From Budorcas taxicolor (lineage: Eukaryota; Chordata; Mammalia; Artiodactyla; Bovidae), in NCBI RefSeq assembly GCF_023091745.1, contig NC_068930.1:11554262-11618261 (forward strand): 64,000 bases of DNA, read 5' to 3'. Shown in pieces: positions 44,831 to 56,423 of this stretch; positions within the stretch are counted from its first letter, which is position 1; the number at the start of each line of letters is the position of its first letter. The notes below the pieces were generated by a model. That model did not search any database, had not been told where the DNA came from, and saw only the letters and a list, made by a program, of their open reading frames with translations. A program made the position numbers and the translations under genes.

Positions 44831-45231
44831 GTCGAGGTCATGTCCTTGGACCACACTCTACACTGCCTGGCCATTTTAAAATTCTTTGGGTAAATGATTT
44901 TAAAGATAAGGCCATCATTTTTAAAGGTAACGGAAATAGCTTTCATAGGTGGCACTCAGCAGGAAATTCATAATAGTTTGAATATTAGTTTGCCTATTGA
45001 TTATCTAGGAGGAGCAGAATGCAGAAGGAGCATGTATGGGGGAAGATCTCTAGAGCCAGATTCTATCAGCCTTACTGACTGTATGTCTCTATAAAGTTCT
45101 TTTAACTTTCAAGGTGCCTTGACCTTCAGGTACAGCCCCAAAGCTGGGGCTGGTGGCTACGGGAGGGACAGCTGAAACACAAAGTCAATTGCGTAGTTGG
45201 TTCAGCAATACATCCACTTCTTAGCAATCTT

Positions 45232-45868
45232 CAGTTCAGTTCAGTACAGTCACTCAGTCATGTCCGACTCTTTGTGACCCCATGAATCACAGCACGCCAG
45301 GCCTCCCTGTCCATCACCATCTCCCGGAGTTCACTCAGACTCACGTCCATCGAGTCCGTGATGCCATCCAGCCATCTCATCCTCGGTCGTCCCCTTCTCC
45401 TCCTGCCCCCAATCCCTCCCAGCATCAGAGTCTTTTCCAATGAGTCAACTCTTCCCATGAGATGGCCAAAGTACTGGAGTTTCAGCTTTAGCATCATTCC
45501 TTCCAAAGAAATCCCAGGGCTGATCTCCTTCAAAATGGGCTGGTTGGATCTCCTTGCAGTCCAAGGGACTTTCAAGAGTCTTCTCCAACACCACAGTTCA
45601 AAAGCATCAATTCTTCGGCACTCAGCTTTCTTCACAGTCCAACTTTCACATCCATACAGGACCACTGGAAAAACCACAGCCTTGATGAGAGGACCGTTGT
45701 TGGCAAAGTAATGTCTCTGCTTTTGAATATGCTATCCAGGTTGGTCATAACTTTCCTTCCAAGGAGTAAGCATCTTTTAATTTCATGGCTACAGTCACCA
45801 TATGCAGTGATTTTGGAGCCCCCCCAAATAAAGTCTGACACTGTTTCCACTGTTTCCCCATCTATTAG
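45232..45868 (-). mobile_element. BovB LINE, 3' tail, antisense, with target duplication
   Basis: The tail TTCAGTTCAGTTCAGTACAG is at left; it is 5'-truncated at TTTCCCCATCTATT. Perfect 11-bp direct repeats TTAGCAATCTT flank it (45221-45231 and 45865-45875). The minus strand keeps a 139-aa C-terminal frame (45258-45677, VVLYGCESWTVKKAE ... RRSNQPILKE) separated by one frameshift from the RT-proximal part (45632-45871). Confidence 0.96.
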
Positions 45869-45875
45869 CAATCTT

Positions 45876-46374
45876 ACTCAGATCTTTTTGGTCTGCCCCA
45901 CTTTCACCCACTATGTACCTCGGTTTCAAAAGAGAAAGATCCCACTTATGTATCCCAAATACTGAGTTTTGGTCCAGAGGGCTTTTCTGGAACGTTGTTT
46001 ATGTTAATATAAGACTGCAGCTCTACACTCAAATAGCAGTTTCTCTCCTCCAGAGACTTGGAACTCCCTCCTGGGTCCAAGGTCAAGAACTTGCTGCCTG
46101 TGGCCAAATGTCTCTAATTACTGCTTTTGGACTCCTTGCATAAATGTTTGCCTATTGTCTGAGGATGTGATGATGATAGTCTATTAACTTCTTTTTCTGA
46201 TCTGACACTTTTCCTGGTACTATATCCTGCTGCCCTGGATGATTTTTTCTCTTTAGTTTCCTGGATCTTTTTCTGGAAGATGGAGGGAGAGAGCAAGCTT
46301 TTTGACTCCGGTTCCTATAGAGAGGATGGGCTGAGAGGAGTGCTTGGGAACCTTGGTCAGATGCATGAGCTCAA
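45876..46374. other. 0.5 kb without a recognised feature
   Basis: Single-copy-looking sequence with no assigned gene or repeat. Confidence 0.4.
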
Positions 46375-46510
46375 ACCTGAATCTGCCACTTACTTGCTGA
46401 GGGACCTGAGGAAATGCTGAATCTGAGTTACTTCTTCCTTAAAACAGGGTTGATCATTCTTATCTCTGTGGCCTGCTTTGAGGTTGATGTGTTTGGTGAT
46501 TGGCACTTGG
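46375..46510 (+). mobile_element. MIR SINE
   Basis: CTGAATCTGCCACTTACTTG, then GGGACCTGAGGAAATGCTGA, then TTCCTTAAAACAGGGTTGAT are MIR words in sense order. Confidence 0.6.
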
Positions 46511-47260
46511 TGGGTATCCCCACCCTGGTGCTTCTCATCCTTAACCTCCATGTTTCTCATGGTCTGAAGCCACCCTCTGGCAGCTGAACTCCCAGGCAGT
46601 GTTGCAGATTGAAACCTCTCCACCAAAGAGATGAACGATTCTGAGCTAACTGCAGCCCAGCCCTGGGATCTGGAATCTGGAAGCATAGGATGTGGAAGTT
46701 CATGCCATACAGCTTGTTCATAAGACTCATCTGAATGCAACAGTCAACACAGAAAGCCAAAAGGAAAGAAACAAATCATTCACATATATTTTCTCTTTTC
46801 AGAATTCTGCAACCTGTACTGAAGCTCCAAGTGTTAGTTGGTAAAAACCCCATGCTGACTATGCAGTGGCCACTTCCCATTGATTCAGGAGTCAAGGAGA
46901 CATGTGAGCAAGTTTAGAGAGGATGTTGTGTGGTTGCAAAACAGAACATCTCCCTCCACGTGTCAATTGGATCTGGTTGCTGGCAGTCTTGGTGTCCTTT
47001 ATCTTGCCTGTAAGTGTACTTATTGAGAAAGCTCACCTGTCAGGCTGGGAGCACCCTCCCTAGCCTCTGAACCATCAGAACTGGAGCAAAAAGTTTATCA
47101 TCAAACTCAGCATCACCCATTTTTGGGTTTCAGAAACAGACTTGTTAGAGTGGGGCCAAGGTTGAGCTGTAGCCTCCAAGCTGCAGCTTAACCCTGTTCT
47201 GTCCTGGAGGCCACATGCCAACTCTGCTTTGGGTTCAGTTCTTGAACTTATAGGCCATAT
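46511..47260. other. 0.75 kb without a recognised feature
   Basis: No gene or repeat recognised. Overlapping frames on both strands lack any family resemblance. Confidence 0.4.
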
Positions 47261-47261
47261 G

Positions 47262-47378
47262 AATTATTTTTTAAATGTTTGTGCATTTCTAGTGTACAGC
47301 AGAGTGATTCATTATACATACATATATATTCTTTTCCACATTCTTTTCTATAATGGTTTATTAAAGGACAGTTAATAT
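47262..47378 (-). mobile_element. L1 3' UTR fragment, antisense
   Basis: GTGCATTTCTAGTGTACAGC, then AGAGTGATTCATTATACATA, then TTCTATAATGGTTTATTAAA match a common antisense L1 3' UTR segment. Confidence 0.6.
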
Positions 47379-47382
47379 AATT

Positions 47383-47595
47383 CCCTGGTGGCAAAAGTGG
47401 TAAAGAACCTGTGTCGCAATGCAGGAGACATAAAGACTCAGGTTTGATCCCTGGGTAAGGAAGATCCCCTGGAGGAAAGCATGACAACCCACTCCAGTAT
47501 TCTTGCCTGGAGAATTCCAAGGACAGAGGAGCCTGAAGGGCTACAGTTCATGGGGTCACAAAGAGTCAGATATGACTGAAGCAATAGCACACACA
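47383..47595 (+). mobile_element. Bov-tA SINE
   Basis: Head TGGTGGCAAAAGTGGTAAAG, B box GGTTTGATCCC, body ACAACCCACTCCAGTATTC, end AGATATGACTGAAGCAATAGC. Confidence 0.93.
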
Positions 47596-47603
47596 TATTT
47601 AGA

Positions 47604-47813
47604 GCACTTCCCAGGTGGCACTAGTGGTAAAAAACCCATGTGCCAATGCAGGAGACGCAGGAGACATGGGTTCAGTTCCTGGGTGGGGAAGATCCCCTGG
47701 AGAAGGGCACGGCAACCTACTCCAGTATTCTTGCCTGGAGGAGCCTGGCAGGCTGTAGTCCATGGGACTGCAAAGAGTCAGACATGACTGAAGCAACTTA
47801 GTACCCATGCAGG
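47604..47813 (+). mobile_element. Bov-tA SINE with target duplication
   Basis: Immediately follows the previous SINE. It is flanked by TATTTAGA at 47596-47603 and 47814-47821. The head is CACTAGTGGTAAAAAACCC. The body lacks part of the normal sequence after CTTGCCTGGA (a small deletion before GGAGCCTGGC). Confidence 0.94.
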
Positions 47814-47821
47814 TATTTAGA

Positions 47822-48640
47822 AACAATATCTCTCTGACATCTGATAAACACAATTTGCGTTCGATTCTGAAGGTGCATGTACCATCCTCACTGCTGCATG
47901 GATGTCTCTGCTGACAGATAACACAATGCTTGATCTGTCTCTTCAGGTGGCTCAGGCTAGCTAAGAAAAAAAATGATAATCTTATCTCTTCGGAGCCTTG
48001 AAAGGTAAAAATAGCCTGAATGTTTATTGCACCAAGCTTTTAGACCCAGGTGTATCAGAGGAGTGGGGAAAGTGGATTGTCACTTTCCCTGCTGGATAGG
48101 ATGGCTTCAAAGGAAACAGACGTGTAGATTAAAGGGAATGTGGCTGCACTCAGCCTTCTCCAAGAAGGCTTAAAGCCCCCTCACCCAGGACCTTATCAGG
48201 CTGGAAGGGGGATGCAGAAGATAAACTTTAAAAATAAATGCCAAAAAAAGGAAAAAAAGACTCCCAATGATCGTCTCTGCCTCCTCCACCTTGTCTGGTC
48301 AGCAATGTGTTAAGTGCATTGAAACTAGATCTCGGAGAGACAGTCACAACCTGGTTATCAGTGGCAGTAAATGGAAGATAATAGCCCCACTAGAGAGTTA
48401 TGAAGTGGCTTGTCTTTGAGCTGCCAAAGTGTTTAGTCTCTCTTTTATTATATTCACAGCAGTAATCCGATATGTCCTGACTTCTGTCATCTGTATGTAA
48501 TGCTTATCAACTCTCTGTCAGTGACTCACCCCCTTGTCAGAGACAGTTATTCCTCAAAGCGCCGAGGTTATGACTGAAGCAATATTGTGACTGGAAAGAA
48601 AATACAAAAGGTGCAGCCCATCGCAGCAAGCAATCTGGGA
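47822..48640. other. 0.8 kb without a recognised feature
   Basis: Single-copy-looking sequence leading into a CpG cluster. No exon assigned. Confidence 0.4.
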
Positions 48641-48642
48641 GC

Positions 48643-48785
48643 TGACGTCAAAGTAAAGGAAAACGTGGTCGATGGAAGGCGCACAGACGGCGACGTTCTG
48701 TTCCCTGCGCCGGGGCGCGGCCGGCGTGGCCGAGGTCAGACGGGCAGATGGCCTCCTTCCCGAAGATGCTGACCCGCTCAGGATG
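48643..48785. promoter_or_regulatory. Small CpG cluster with a consensus CRE
   Basis: About 17 CpG dinucleotides lie within roughly 140 bp, in a window that is otherwise CpG-poor outside the BovB 5' ends. A full palindromic cAMP-response element TGACGTCA sits at 48643-48650 on its left edge, and the centre is GC-rich (CGGGGCGCGGCCGGCG). This could be a small promoter or enhancer, or the relic of a GC-rich repeat. No transcript or exon is evident beside it. Confidence 0.35.
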
Positions 48786-49129
48786 GCAGGACGTGGGGCC
48801 TCTGCCCTCACAGCTGTGTCACCGTTTCCTTGCCACATCTCCACTGACAGGGCAGGTTGTTACACGGTCTGCTTGGTGAAGACAGTGGAGGGGAAAACAG
48901 GCTGGCACAGAAACTCTGTTTCATAACAGAGACGAGAGCCTACGGCTCCTTGCACCACCCTTCCTGTCTTAAGATCTTCACTGACACCTGGGACTTGTTT
49001 TAAGCAAGACTCATCCCCATATCACCCGCGAGAAGGGAGCAGGAGTGTGGTGGCAACAGCTGGGGTTTGAGAAGGTGCAGTCGGGTGGCAGCGTGATCAA
49101 GAGAACTGGGGTTTGAAATATTAAAGAAT

Positions 49130-49247
49130 TAAAAGTTTGGCAGTCAGAACTCATTTTGAATGTTGTTTCTGATCTTGAACAAGCTACCTAATGCCTCTGG
49201 CCTAAGTTCTATAAAAGGACAAAATAGTTACCAATAATACCTGTTTC
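49130..49247 (+). mobile_element. MIR SINE
   Basis: TCTGATCTTGAACAAGCTAC, then CTGGCCTAAGTTCTATAAAA, then GTTACCAATAATACCTG: a diverged MIR right half in sense order, cut by the SINE that follows. Confidence 0.6.
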
Positions 49248-49462
49248 GGGCTTCCCTGGTGGCACAGCAGTAAAGAATCCACCTGCCAATGCTGGAGACG
49301 CAGGAGACACACGTTTGATCCCTGGGTGAGGACTATCCCCTGGAGTAGGAAATGGCAACTCACTCCAGTATTCTTACCTGGAAAATCCCGTGGACAGAGA
49401 AGCCTGGTGACCCACAGTCCATGCAGTCACAAAGAGTTGAATGTAACTTAGCAACTGAGCAG
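49248..49462 (+). mobile_element. Bov-tA SINE
   Basis: Begins GGGCTTCCCTGGTGGCACAG, B box GTTTGATCCC, body AATGGCAACTCACTCCAGTA, terminus GTAACTTAGCAACTGAGC. CpG sites are decayed at the end (GAGTTGAATGTAAC). Confidence 0.93.
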
Positions 49463-50020
49463 TAGCTGTCGTATGGCTGGAGAATCCAGAGATGATGGCT
49501 ATAAAGTGCTTGAGTAAAGGCACTAGAGATATGATATGATAGTGTGTGACTGGAAATAGGAAACTGTGTATGTTCTCAGAGTCTCATGTGTTCAGCCCCT
49601 GACATAGGCAGAACACTAAGATGTGGGTGTGGTACTAACGGCTTGACTTTGCTGCTGTGAAAAAGTGAATAATTCCCGTGAATGCAGGGCAGGCATGCCA
49701 GTGCGGTTCTTGCTAATTATATGACTAGAGCACTCTGAGTGAGGAGATTTGATTGGGACCAAGAGAGCAACAGTGATTTCTTTTTCATATCAGGAATATC
49801 ATGTATGCCCAGCCATTGCTTGTATTTTATTTATACTTCCCGGGCATTGCCTAACATTTTATGCCATGCGATTGTGTGACTGTTGCAGAATTCACAGCCC
49901 AATGTATGGCAACTTCACGGATAAGGATGAGGTTCAAAATACTTACAACCAGTGATGTTTCGTCCTATGGTGAGTGGTTACTGGCTTTATGGGTGGAATC
50001 CTGTCTTCTAAGCCTCCTGC
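49463..50020. other. 0.56 kb without a recognised feature
   Basis: Unassigned sequence to the left of the BovB complex. A 68-aa frame has no recognised relative. Confidence 0.4.
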
Positions 50021-50377
50021 TGCAAAGAATATAATCAATCTGATTTTGCTGTTGACCATCTGGTGATGTCCATGTGTAGAGTCTTCTCTTGTGTTGTTGG
50101 AAGAGGGTGTTTGCTATGACCAGTGCATTTTCTTGGCAAAACTCTATTAGTCTTTGCCCTGCTTCATTCTGTATTCCAAGGCCAAATTTGCCTGTTACTC
50201 CAGGTGTTTCTTGACTTCCTACTCTTGCATTCCAGTCCCCTATAATGAAAACGACATCCTTTTTGGGTGTTAGTTCTAAAGGTCTTGTAGGTCTTCATAA
50301 GACCGTTCAACTTCAGTTTCTTCAGCATTACTGGTTGGGGCATAGACTTGGATAACAGTGATATTGAATGGTTTGCC

Positions 50378-51204
50378 TTAGAGACGAACAGAGATCACTC
50401 TGTCGTTTTTGAGATTGCATGCAAGTACTGCATTTTGGACTCTTTTGTTGACCATGATGGCTACTCCATTTCTTCCAAGGGATTCCTGCCCGCAGTAGTA
50501 GATATAATGGTCATCCAAGTTAAATTCACCCATTCCAGTCCATTTTAGTTCGCTGATTCCTAGAATGTCGACGTTCACCCTTGCCATCTCTTGTTTGACC
50601 ACTTCCAATTTGCCTTGATTCATGGACCTGACATTCCGGTTCCTATGCAACACTGCTCTTTACAGCATCGGACCTTGCTTCTATCACCAGTCACATCCAC
50701 AAGTGGGTATTGTTTTTGCTTTGGCTCCATCCCTTCATTCTTTCTGGAGTTATTTCTCCACTGATCTCCAGTAGCATATTGGGCACCTAATGACCTGGGG
50801 AGTTCCCCTTTTGGTATCCTATCATTTTGCCTTTTCATACTGTTTTTGGGGTTCTCAAGGCAAGAATACTGAAGTGGCTTGCCATTCCCTTCTCCAGTGG
50901 ACCACATTCTGTCAGACCTCTCCACCATGACCCACCCGTCTTGGGTTGCCCCGTGGGCATGGCTTGGTTTCATTGAGTTAGACAAGGCTGTGGTCCTAGT
51001 GTGATTAGATTGACTAGTTTTCTGTGAGTATGGTTTCAGTGTGTCTCCCCTCTGATGCCCTCTTGCAACACCTACCATCTTACTAGGGTTTCTCTTACCT
51101 TGGGCATGGGGGTATCTCTTCACGGCTGCTCCAGCAAAGCACAGCCGCTGCTCCTTACCTTGGACGAGGGGTATCTCCTTACCGCCGCCGTTCCTGACCT
51201 TCAA
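50378..51204 (-). pseudogene. BovB ORF, N-terminal region plus endonuclease, frameshifted
   Basis: Two overlapping minus-strand frames. 50620-51204 encodes a basic, low-similarity N-terminal region beginning MKVRNGGGKE. 50378-50653 continues with NVRSMNQGKLEVVKQEMAR and the APE-type endonuclease motif ISELKWTGMGEFN, ending after LKNDRVISVRL. A single T missing near 50640 (AACCGGAATG, where copy 2 has AACCTGGAATG) breaks the frame just before the first endonuclease motif. The enzyme would nick target DNA to prime reverse transcription; here it cannot be made intact. Confidence 0.85.
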
Positions 51205-51224
51205 CGTGGGATAGCTCCTCTAGG

Positions 51225-51506
51225 CCCTCCTGTGCCTGTGCAGCCACCGCTCCTCGGGTTGCTCCTCCCGGCTGCTGGCCCTGGCCTCCAGCGTGGTGGC
51301 TCCTCCCAGCTGCCGCCCCTGGCCTCGGGCTCGGGGTGGCTCCTCAGGGTCACCAACCCTGGCCTCATGCTTGAGGTGACTTCTCCCAGCCGCCACTGGC
51401 CTCAGACACGGGATAGCTCCTCTCGGCCGTTCCTGCGCTGTCACAGCCTGGCACTCTAGGCCACTGCCCCTGACCTCGGACGTGGGGTAGTTCCTCTCGG
51501 CCGTGC
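51225..51506 (-). repeat. BovB 5' UTR degenerate tandem repeats (copy 1)
   Basis: Read on the minus strand, units of about 38-45 bp start with GAGGAGCTAYCCC-like or GAGGAGCCACC-like sequence followed by GAGGYCAGG. At least six units are visible. Copy 1 has one unit more than copy 2 (the unit containing CCCGAGCCCGAGGCCAGG). This is the most CpG-rich sequence in the window. Confidence 0.75.
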
Positions 51507-51533
51507 TTAGTGAGCAGGCTTGCAGCCACTGGT

Positions 51534-53432
51534 CTGGGGAGGCCTTACAAATAGCTGTGAAAAGAAGAGAGATGAAAAGCAAAGGAGAAAAGGAAAGATA
51601 TAAGCATCTGAATGCAGAGTTCCAAAGAATAGCAAGAAGAGATAAGAAAGCCTTCTTCAGCAATCAATACAAAGAAATAGAGGAAAACAACAGAATGGGA
51701 AAGACTAGAGATCTCTTCAAGAAAATTAGGGATACCAAGGGAACATTTCATGCAAAGATGGGCACAATAAAGGACAGATGGTCTGGACCTAACAGAAGCA
51801 GAAGATATTAAGAAGAGGTGGCAGGAATACACAGAAGAACTGTACAAAAAAGAACTTCACCACCCAGATAATCATGATGATGTGATCACTAGTCTAGAGC
51901 CAGACATCTTGAAATGTGAAGTCAAGTGGGCCTTAGAAAGCATCACTACAAACAAAGCTAGCTGAGGTGACGGAATTCCAGTTGAGCTGTTTCAAATCCT
52001 GAAAGATGATGCTGTGAAAGTGCTGCACTCAATATGGCAGCAAAGTAGGAAAACTCAGCAGTGGCCACAGGACTGGAAAATATCACTTTTCATTCCAATT
52101 CCAAAGAAAGGCAATGCAAAAGAATGCTCAAACTACCGCACAATTGCACTCATCTCACATGCTAGTAAAGTAATTCTCAAAATTCTCCAAGCCACACTTC
52201 AGCAATACGTGAACCGTGAATGCCCTGATGTTCAAGCTGGTTTTAGAAAAGGCAGAGGAACCAGAAATCAAATTGCCAACATCCACTGGATCATGGAAAA
52301 AGCAAGAGAGTTCCAGAAAAATATCTATTTCTGCTTTATTGACTATGCCAAAGCCTTTGACTGTGTGGATCACAAGAAACTGTGGAAAATTCTGAAAGAG
52401 ATGGGAATACCAGACAACCTAACCTGCCTCTTGAGAAATCTGTATGCAGGTCAGGAAGCAACAGTTAGAACTGGACATGGAACAACAGACTGGTTCCAAA
52501 TAGGAAAAGGAGTACGTCAAGGCTGTATATTGTCACCCTGCTTATTTAACTTCTATGCAGAATTTAGCATGAGAAACGCTGGACTGGAAGGAACACAAGC
52601 TGGAACCAAGATTGCCAGGAGAAATATCAATAACCTCAGATATGCAGATGACACCACCCTTATGGGAAAAAGTGAAGAGGAGCTTAAAAGCCTGTTGATG
52701 AAAGTGAAAGAGGAGAGTGAAAAAGTTGGCTTAAAGCTCAATATTCAGAAAACGCAGATCATGGCATCTGGTCCCATCACTTCGTGGGAAATAGATGGGG
52801 AAACAGTGGAAACAGTGTCAGACGTTATTTTTGGGGGCTCCAAAATCACTGCAGATGGTGACTGCAGCCATGAAATTAAAAGACGCTTACTCCTTGGAAG
52901 AAAAGTTATGACCAACCTAGATAGCATATTGAAAAGCAGAGACATTACTTTGCTGACTATGGTCCATCTAGTCAAGGCTATGGTTTTTCCTGTGGTCATG
53001 TATGGATGTGAGAATTGGACTGTGAAGAAGGCTGAGCGCCAAAGAATTGATGCTTTTGAAGTGTGGTGTTGGAGAAGACTCTTGAGTCCCTTGGACTGCA
53101 AGGAGATCCAACCAGTCCATTCTGAAGGAGATCGACCCTGGGATTTCTTTGGAAGGAATGATGCTAACGCTGAAGCTCCAGTCCTTTGGCCACCTCATGA
53201 GAAGAGTTGACTTGTTGGAAAAGACTCTGATGCTGGGAGGGATTGGGGTCAGGAGGAGAAGGGGACGACCGAGGATGAGATGGCTGGATGGGATCATTGA
53301 CTCAATGGACGTGAGTCTGAGTGAACTCTGGGAGATGGTGATGGACAGGGAGGCCTGGCGTGCTGCGATTCATGGGATCGCAAAGAGTCGGACACGACTG
53401 AGCGACTGAACTGAACTGAACTGATGTTTGAC
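51534..53432 (+). mobile_element. BovB LINE copy 1: 3' part (RT and tail)
   Basis: Begins at GTCTGGGGAGGCCTTACAAA, covers the RT domain and ends at the ACTGAACTGAACTGATG tail. It is the second half of the 5'-inverted element that starts at 50020. A 2-base deletion near 51777 and a TGA at 51963-51965 (where copy 2 has TGG-like AGTGGA) break the frame before the RT. A 4-base loss near 53085 shifts the C-terminus. Confidence 0.95.
52014..53210 (+). pseudogene. BovB reverse transcriptase fragment (398 aa)
   Basis: Residual frame starting after the TGA at 51963. Motif A FIDYAKAFDCVD (108-119) and motif C YADD (210-213) are intact, as is motif B GKGVRQGCILSPCLFN (163-178). The C-terminus switches frame after WCWRRLL, so the usual RVPWTARRSNQ sequence is lost and the last ~45 residues are out-of-frame. 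It has the best-preserved RT active site after copy 2, but no in-frame endonuclease. Confidence 0.9.
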
Positions 53433-54080
53433 ATAGCTTTTCTTCCAAGGAGTAAGTGTCTTTTAATTTCATGGCTGCAGTCACCATCTGCAGTGACTTT
53501 GGAGCCCAAAAAATAGCCTCTCACTGTTACCATTTTTTCCCCATCTATTTACCGTGAAGTGATGGGACCAGATGCCATGATCTTCCTTTTTTGAATGTTG
53601 AGCTTTACACCAACTTTTTCACTCTCTTCTTTCACTTTCGTCAAGATGCTCTTCAGTTCCTTTTCACTTTCCTCCATAAGGGTGGTGTTCTCTGCATATA
53701 TGAGGTTGTTGATATTTCTCCTGGTAATCTTGTTTCCAGCTTGTGCCTCATCCAATCCATCATCCCTCATGATGTACTCTGCATACAAGTCAGATAAGTA
53801 GCGTGACAATATATAGCCTTAATGTACTCCTTTCCCAATTTTGAACCAGTCCATTGTTTCATGTCTGGTTTTAACTGTTTCTTCTTGACCTTCATACAGA
53901 TTTCTCCAGAGGCAGGTCAGGTGATCTGGTATTCCCATCTCTTTAAGAATTATCCACAGTTTGTTGTGATCCACACAGTCAAAAGCTTTGGTGTAGTCGA
54001 TAAAGCAGAAGTAGATGTTTTTCCTGGAACTCTCTTGCTTTTTCTATGATCCAACGGATGTTGGCAATTTGATATCTGGT
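53433..54080 (-). mobile_element. Older BovB fragment, antisense
   Basis: Directly abuts the tail of copy 1. It contains RT middle sequence only (GACATAGCTTTTCTTCCAAG to GATCCAACGGATGTTGGC). Minus-strand remnants include NNLIYAENTTLMEESEKE, where YADD has become YAEN, so the catalytic pair is destroyed. It is more diverged than copies 1 and 2 and forms an inverted repeat with the RT part of copy 1. Confidence 0.9.
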
Positions 54081-54094
54081 TATAGTATATGGGA

Positions 54095-54135
54095 TCACAA
54101 TGAGCCAGACATGAATTGGCAACTAAATAACAAGA
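54095..54135 (+). mobile_element. Tiny Bov-A/BovB tail scrap
   Basis: GGGATCACAATGAGCCAGAC followed by GGCAACTAAATAACA resembles the last ~40 bp of a Bov SINE. Too short to be sure. Confidence 0.45.
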
Positions 54136-56423
54136 TATATTTTAACTGTGCTGTACATTTTGCATATAACTTTCTGTTTAAACCCCAAAGTTCCATTTAT
54201 TGTGTACCAGGTGAGAATTAGATATTTTGCACATTGGTCAGTTAAACCTTAGATATGAAAGTCCTTAGTTATTTAATTAATACTACACCTTTTCCAATTG
54301 GAGGGAGTTGAAGTTGCTTTCAGTCATATATTAAAATTCATCTAAATAGACAATTAAGTAGGAACTTTTGTTTTCAGTACTGAGGCTTTACTTATAAGCG
54401 ATCATATATCACAAATACTATCTCAATATTATTTAAGCCTTACAGCAAATAATGACTGCAAGGTTTCTTTATTTTATCAATGCTTCATATTATCTTGGAA
54501 AGAATTTAATGTGGGTTATCTAATGTGTGAACTTAAGTCTCAGTTTGCCCACCATATCTCAGTTTAGCTTGCTGTCTAGAAATAATTATTAACAACCCCA
54601 TTTCAGCCTCAAAAGTGTACCAACTAAGAGGACAAATCAACTGGCTTCCCTACATACAGGACCTCATAATATATACCAAGATAAAAGAAAAAAAGTAAAA
54701 ATGGTAGTATGAAGGATAGTTTGAACAAGCTGTTGATTTCACAGAACCAGTAGGATATTTACAAACATTTTTACACTCCAAAAATAAAACCTTAACAAAT
54801 TGTCTAAAGTATAATGTGAAGTAGTCACATTCAAAAAACACAGTAAAATGGCTAGAAACTAATCAAAATTTTAAGTAAAAGCAGCACCCACTAGAAATTA
54901 GAAGATAGTCTTAAAAAAATTATTTCTGTATCACAGTGGAAATCAAACTAGCATTCAGAAAATAGTAATAATATGCAGAGTAATAAGCAGATTTTTAAAG
55001 ACAGATGCAGCTCCATACCCTAAGTGTTTTCATTATTAAGCAGAAATAATAAACAAACACTTAAGCAGAGAATCTGCTTACAATATTTTACTAAAACAAC
55101 TAGATGTCCAAGGAAAACAAGAAGAAATGTATAAGGTTAAATGAACTATAAAAAAAAAAAATCTTTTTTAAATGAAAAATTCAAGAGATTGCTTGTTTTC
55201 TCCTTTTAAAACACCCACCAAAGGACATAGCTTAGACAAGGAAAAGTGAGTAAAAAGAGAAAACTTATAGTATTAATAAGAAATTGAAAATCACCTCCAT
55301 TACTGAGATCATTTTACAATAACAGACAACTATATGCAATTCTGTCCTAAAAAATAAAACAATGTGAACCTAACAAAAAGTTTTGTGGGGGAAAAGTAAG
55401 TGTTAAGATTTGAATAAAAAGAAAAAGAAACACGAATAAGCCAATAACTATACAAGAAATTGAAAATATCGGGGCTCTAACTCTAAAACCCAAATTCAGG
55501 ATTTTTTTCTTTTTTGCATCCCTTCAAACTTTTAAATTATTAGACTTCAAATCATGATCATGCCCCTATGAACTTGTCCAGAGCATTAAAAAAAAATGAA
55601 AACTCCCTTCTTATTTTCCCAAAGCATACACAACCCTGATCTCAGACAACACAAGTTCCCCATACACAAATTCTAAGCTAGTAAATGTGAAGATGGTCCA
55701 AAATTAGGGATTCAAGTTAAATCATTTATTACATTAGAGAAGAAAGACCATGCAGGAATCTTGAAAAATGCCAAAAAGTTATTTTGTAAAAGTCCATACT
55801 TTTTAATTTAAAAAAAGAAAAAGTATTAATTACTAACATAAAATATTGATATTCTAAGATAGCTTACAGAATTTCTGAAACCAACCATGGAATTTATGTC
55901 TGATGGTAGAATATGAAGTTGTATTCCCATGAAAATCAAGAACATGTCAAACATGTACATACTGAGGATCAGAGAAATGTTTCAAGAAGTAGATGATGGT
56001 GATTGTTGAGTGTTGAGGTGCTTAGACAATTAGTTTTTCCTTTAATTATCTTTAAATTCTAAATATGTCACAGTGATCAGGTTTCACCCTTACAATGATC
56101 TAAAAAGTAATTTTTATTAATAATGTACAAATAATTTTTTTTTAAAAGACAAATAAAACATGGTTAAGAACATACAATGGAAGCTTATATAAATGTACCT
56201 GTTATAAAGTTTGACGTTGTCCAATAGGCAGGGCTGATAATCATTAGGTCTGAACTAGTAAAGTCAGACAGGTTGTTAAAATGTGTAATACCTCTGTATT
56301 AGAGGACATGCCTGCTTCTCAGTCCCCGAAGTGCTCCTGACCAATGCTCAAGGAGTTGGACCGCGTTTCTAGACCACCACTTTCACTGGCAATTTAGGAT
56401 TCTTGCCCAGCATAGCAGGAGGC
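54136..56423. other. 2.3-kb AT-rich spacer, no gene seen
   Basis: Separates the two BovB arms. It is A-rich on the plus strand, with short frames only. Parts could be a very old L1 but I cannot place them. Confidence 0.4.

Larger units (their letters stand above)
50020..51533 (-). mobile_element. BovB LINE copy 1: inverted 5' part (5' UTR and endonuclease)
   Basis: Reads on the minus strand from a GC-rich 5' UTR (right end) through the endonuclease coding region to GCTGCAAAGAATATAATCAA at 50020. It joins at about 51533 to the 3' part of a BovB on the plus strand. The 5'-most base is therefore at the inner junction, the layout that twin priming produces. About 0.3 kb of the element between the two parts is missing. 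The right-hand 0.3 kb consists of degenerate repeats of about 40 bp. The stretch 50674-51305 is identical by eye to 58785-59416 in reverse complement. Confidence 0.93.
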
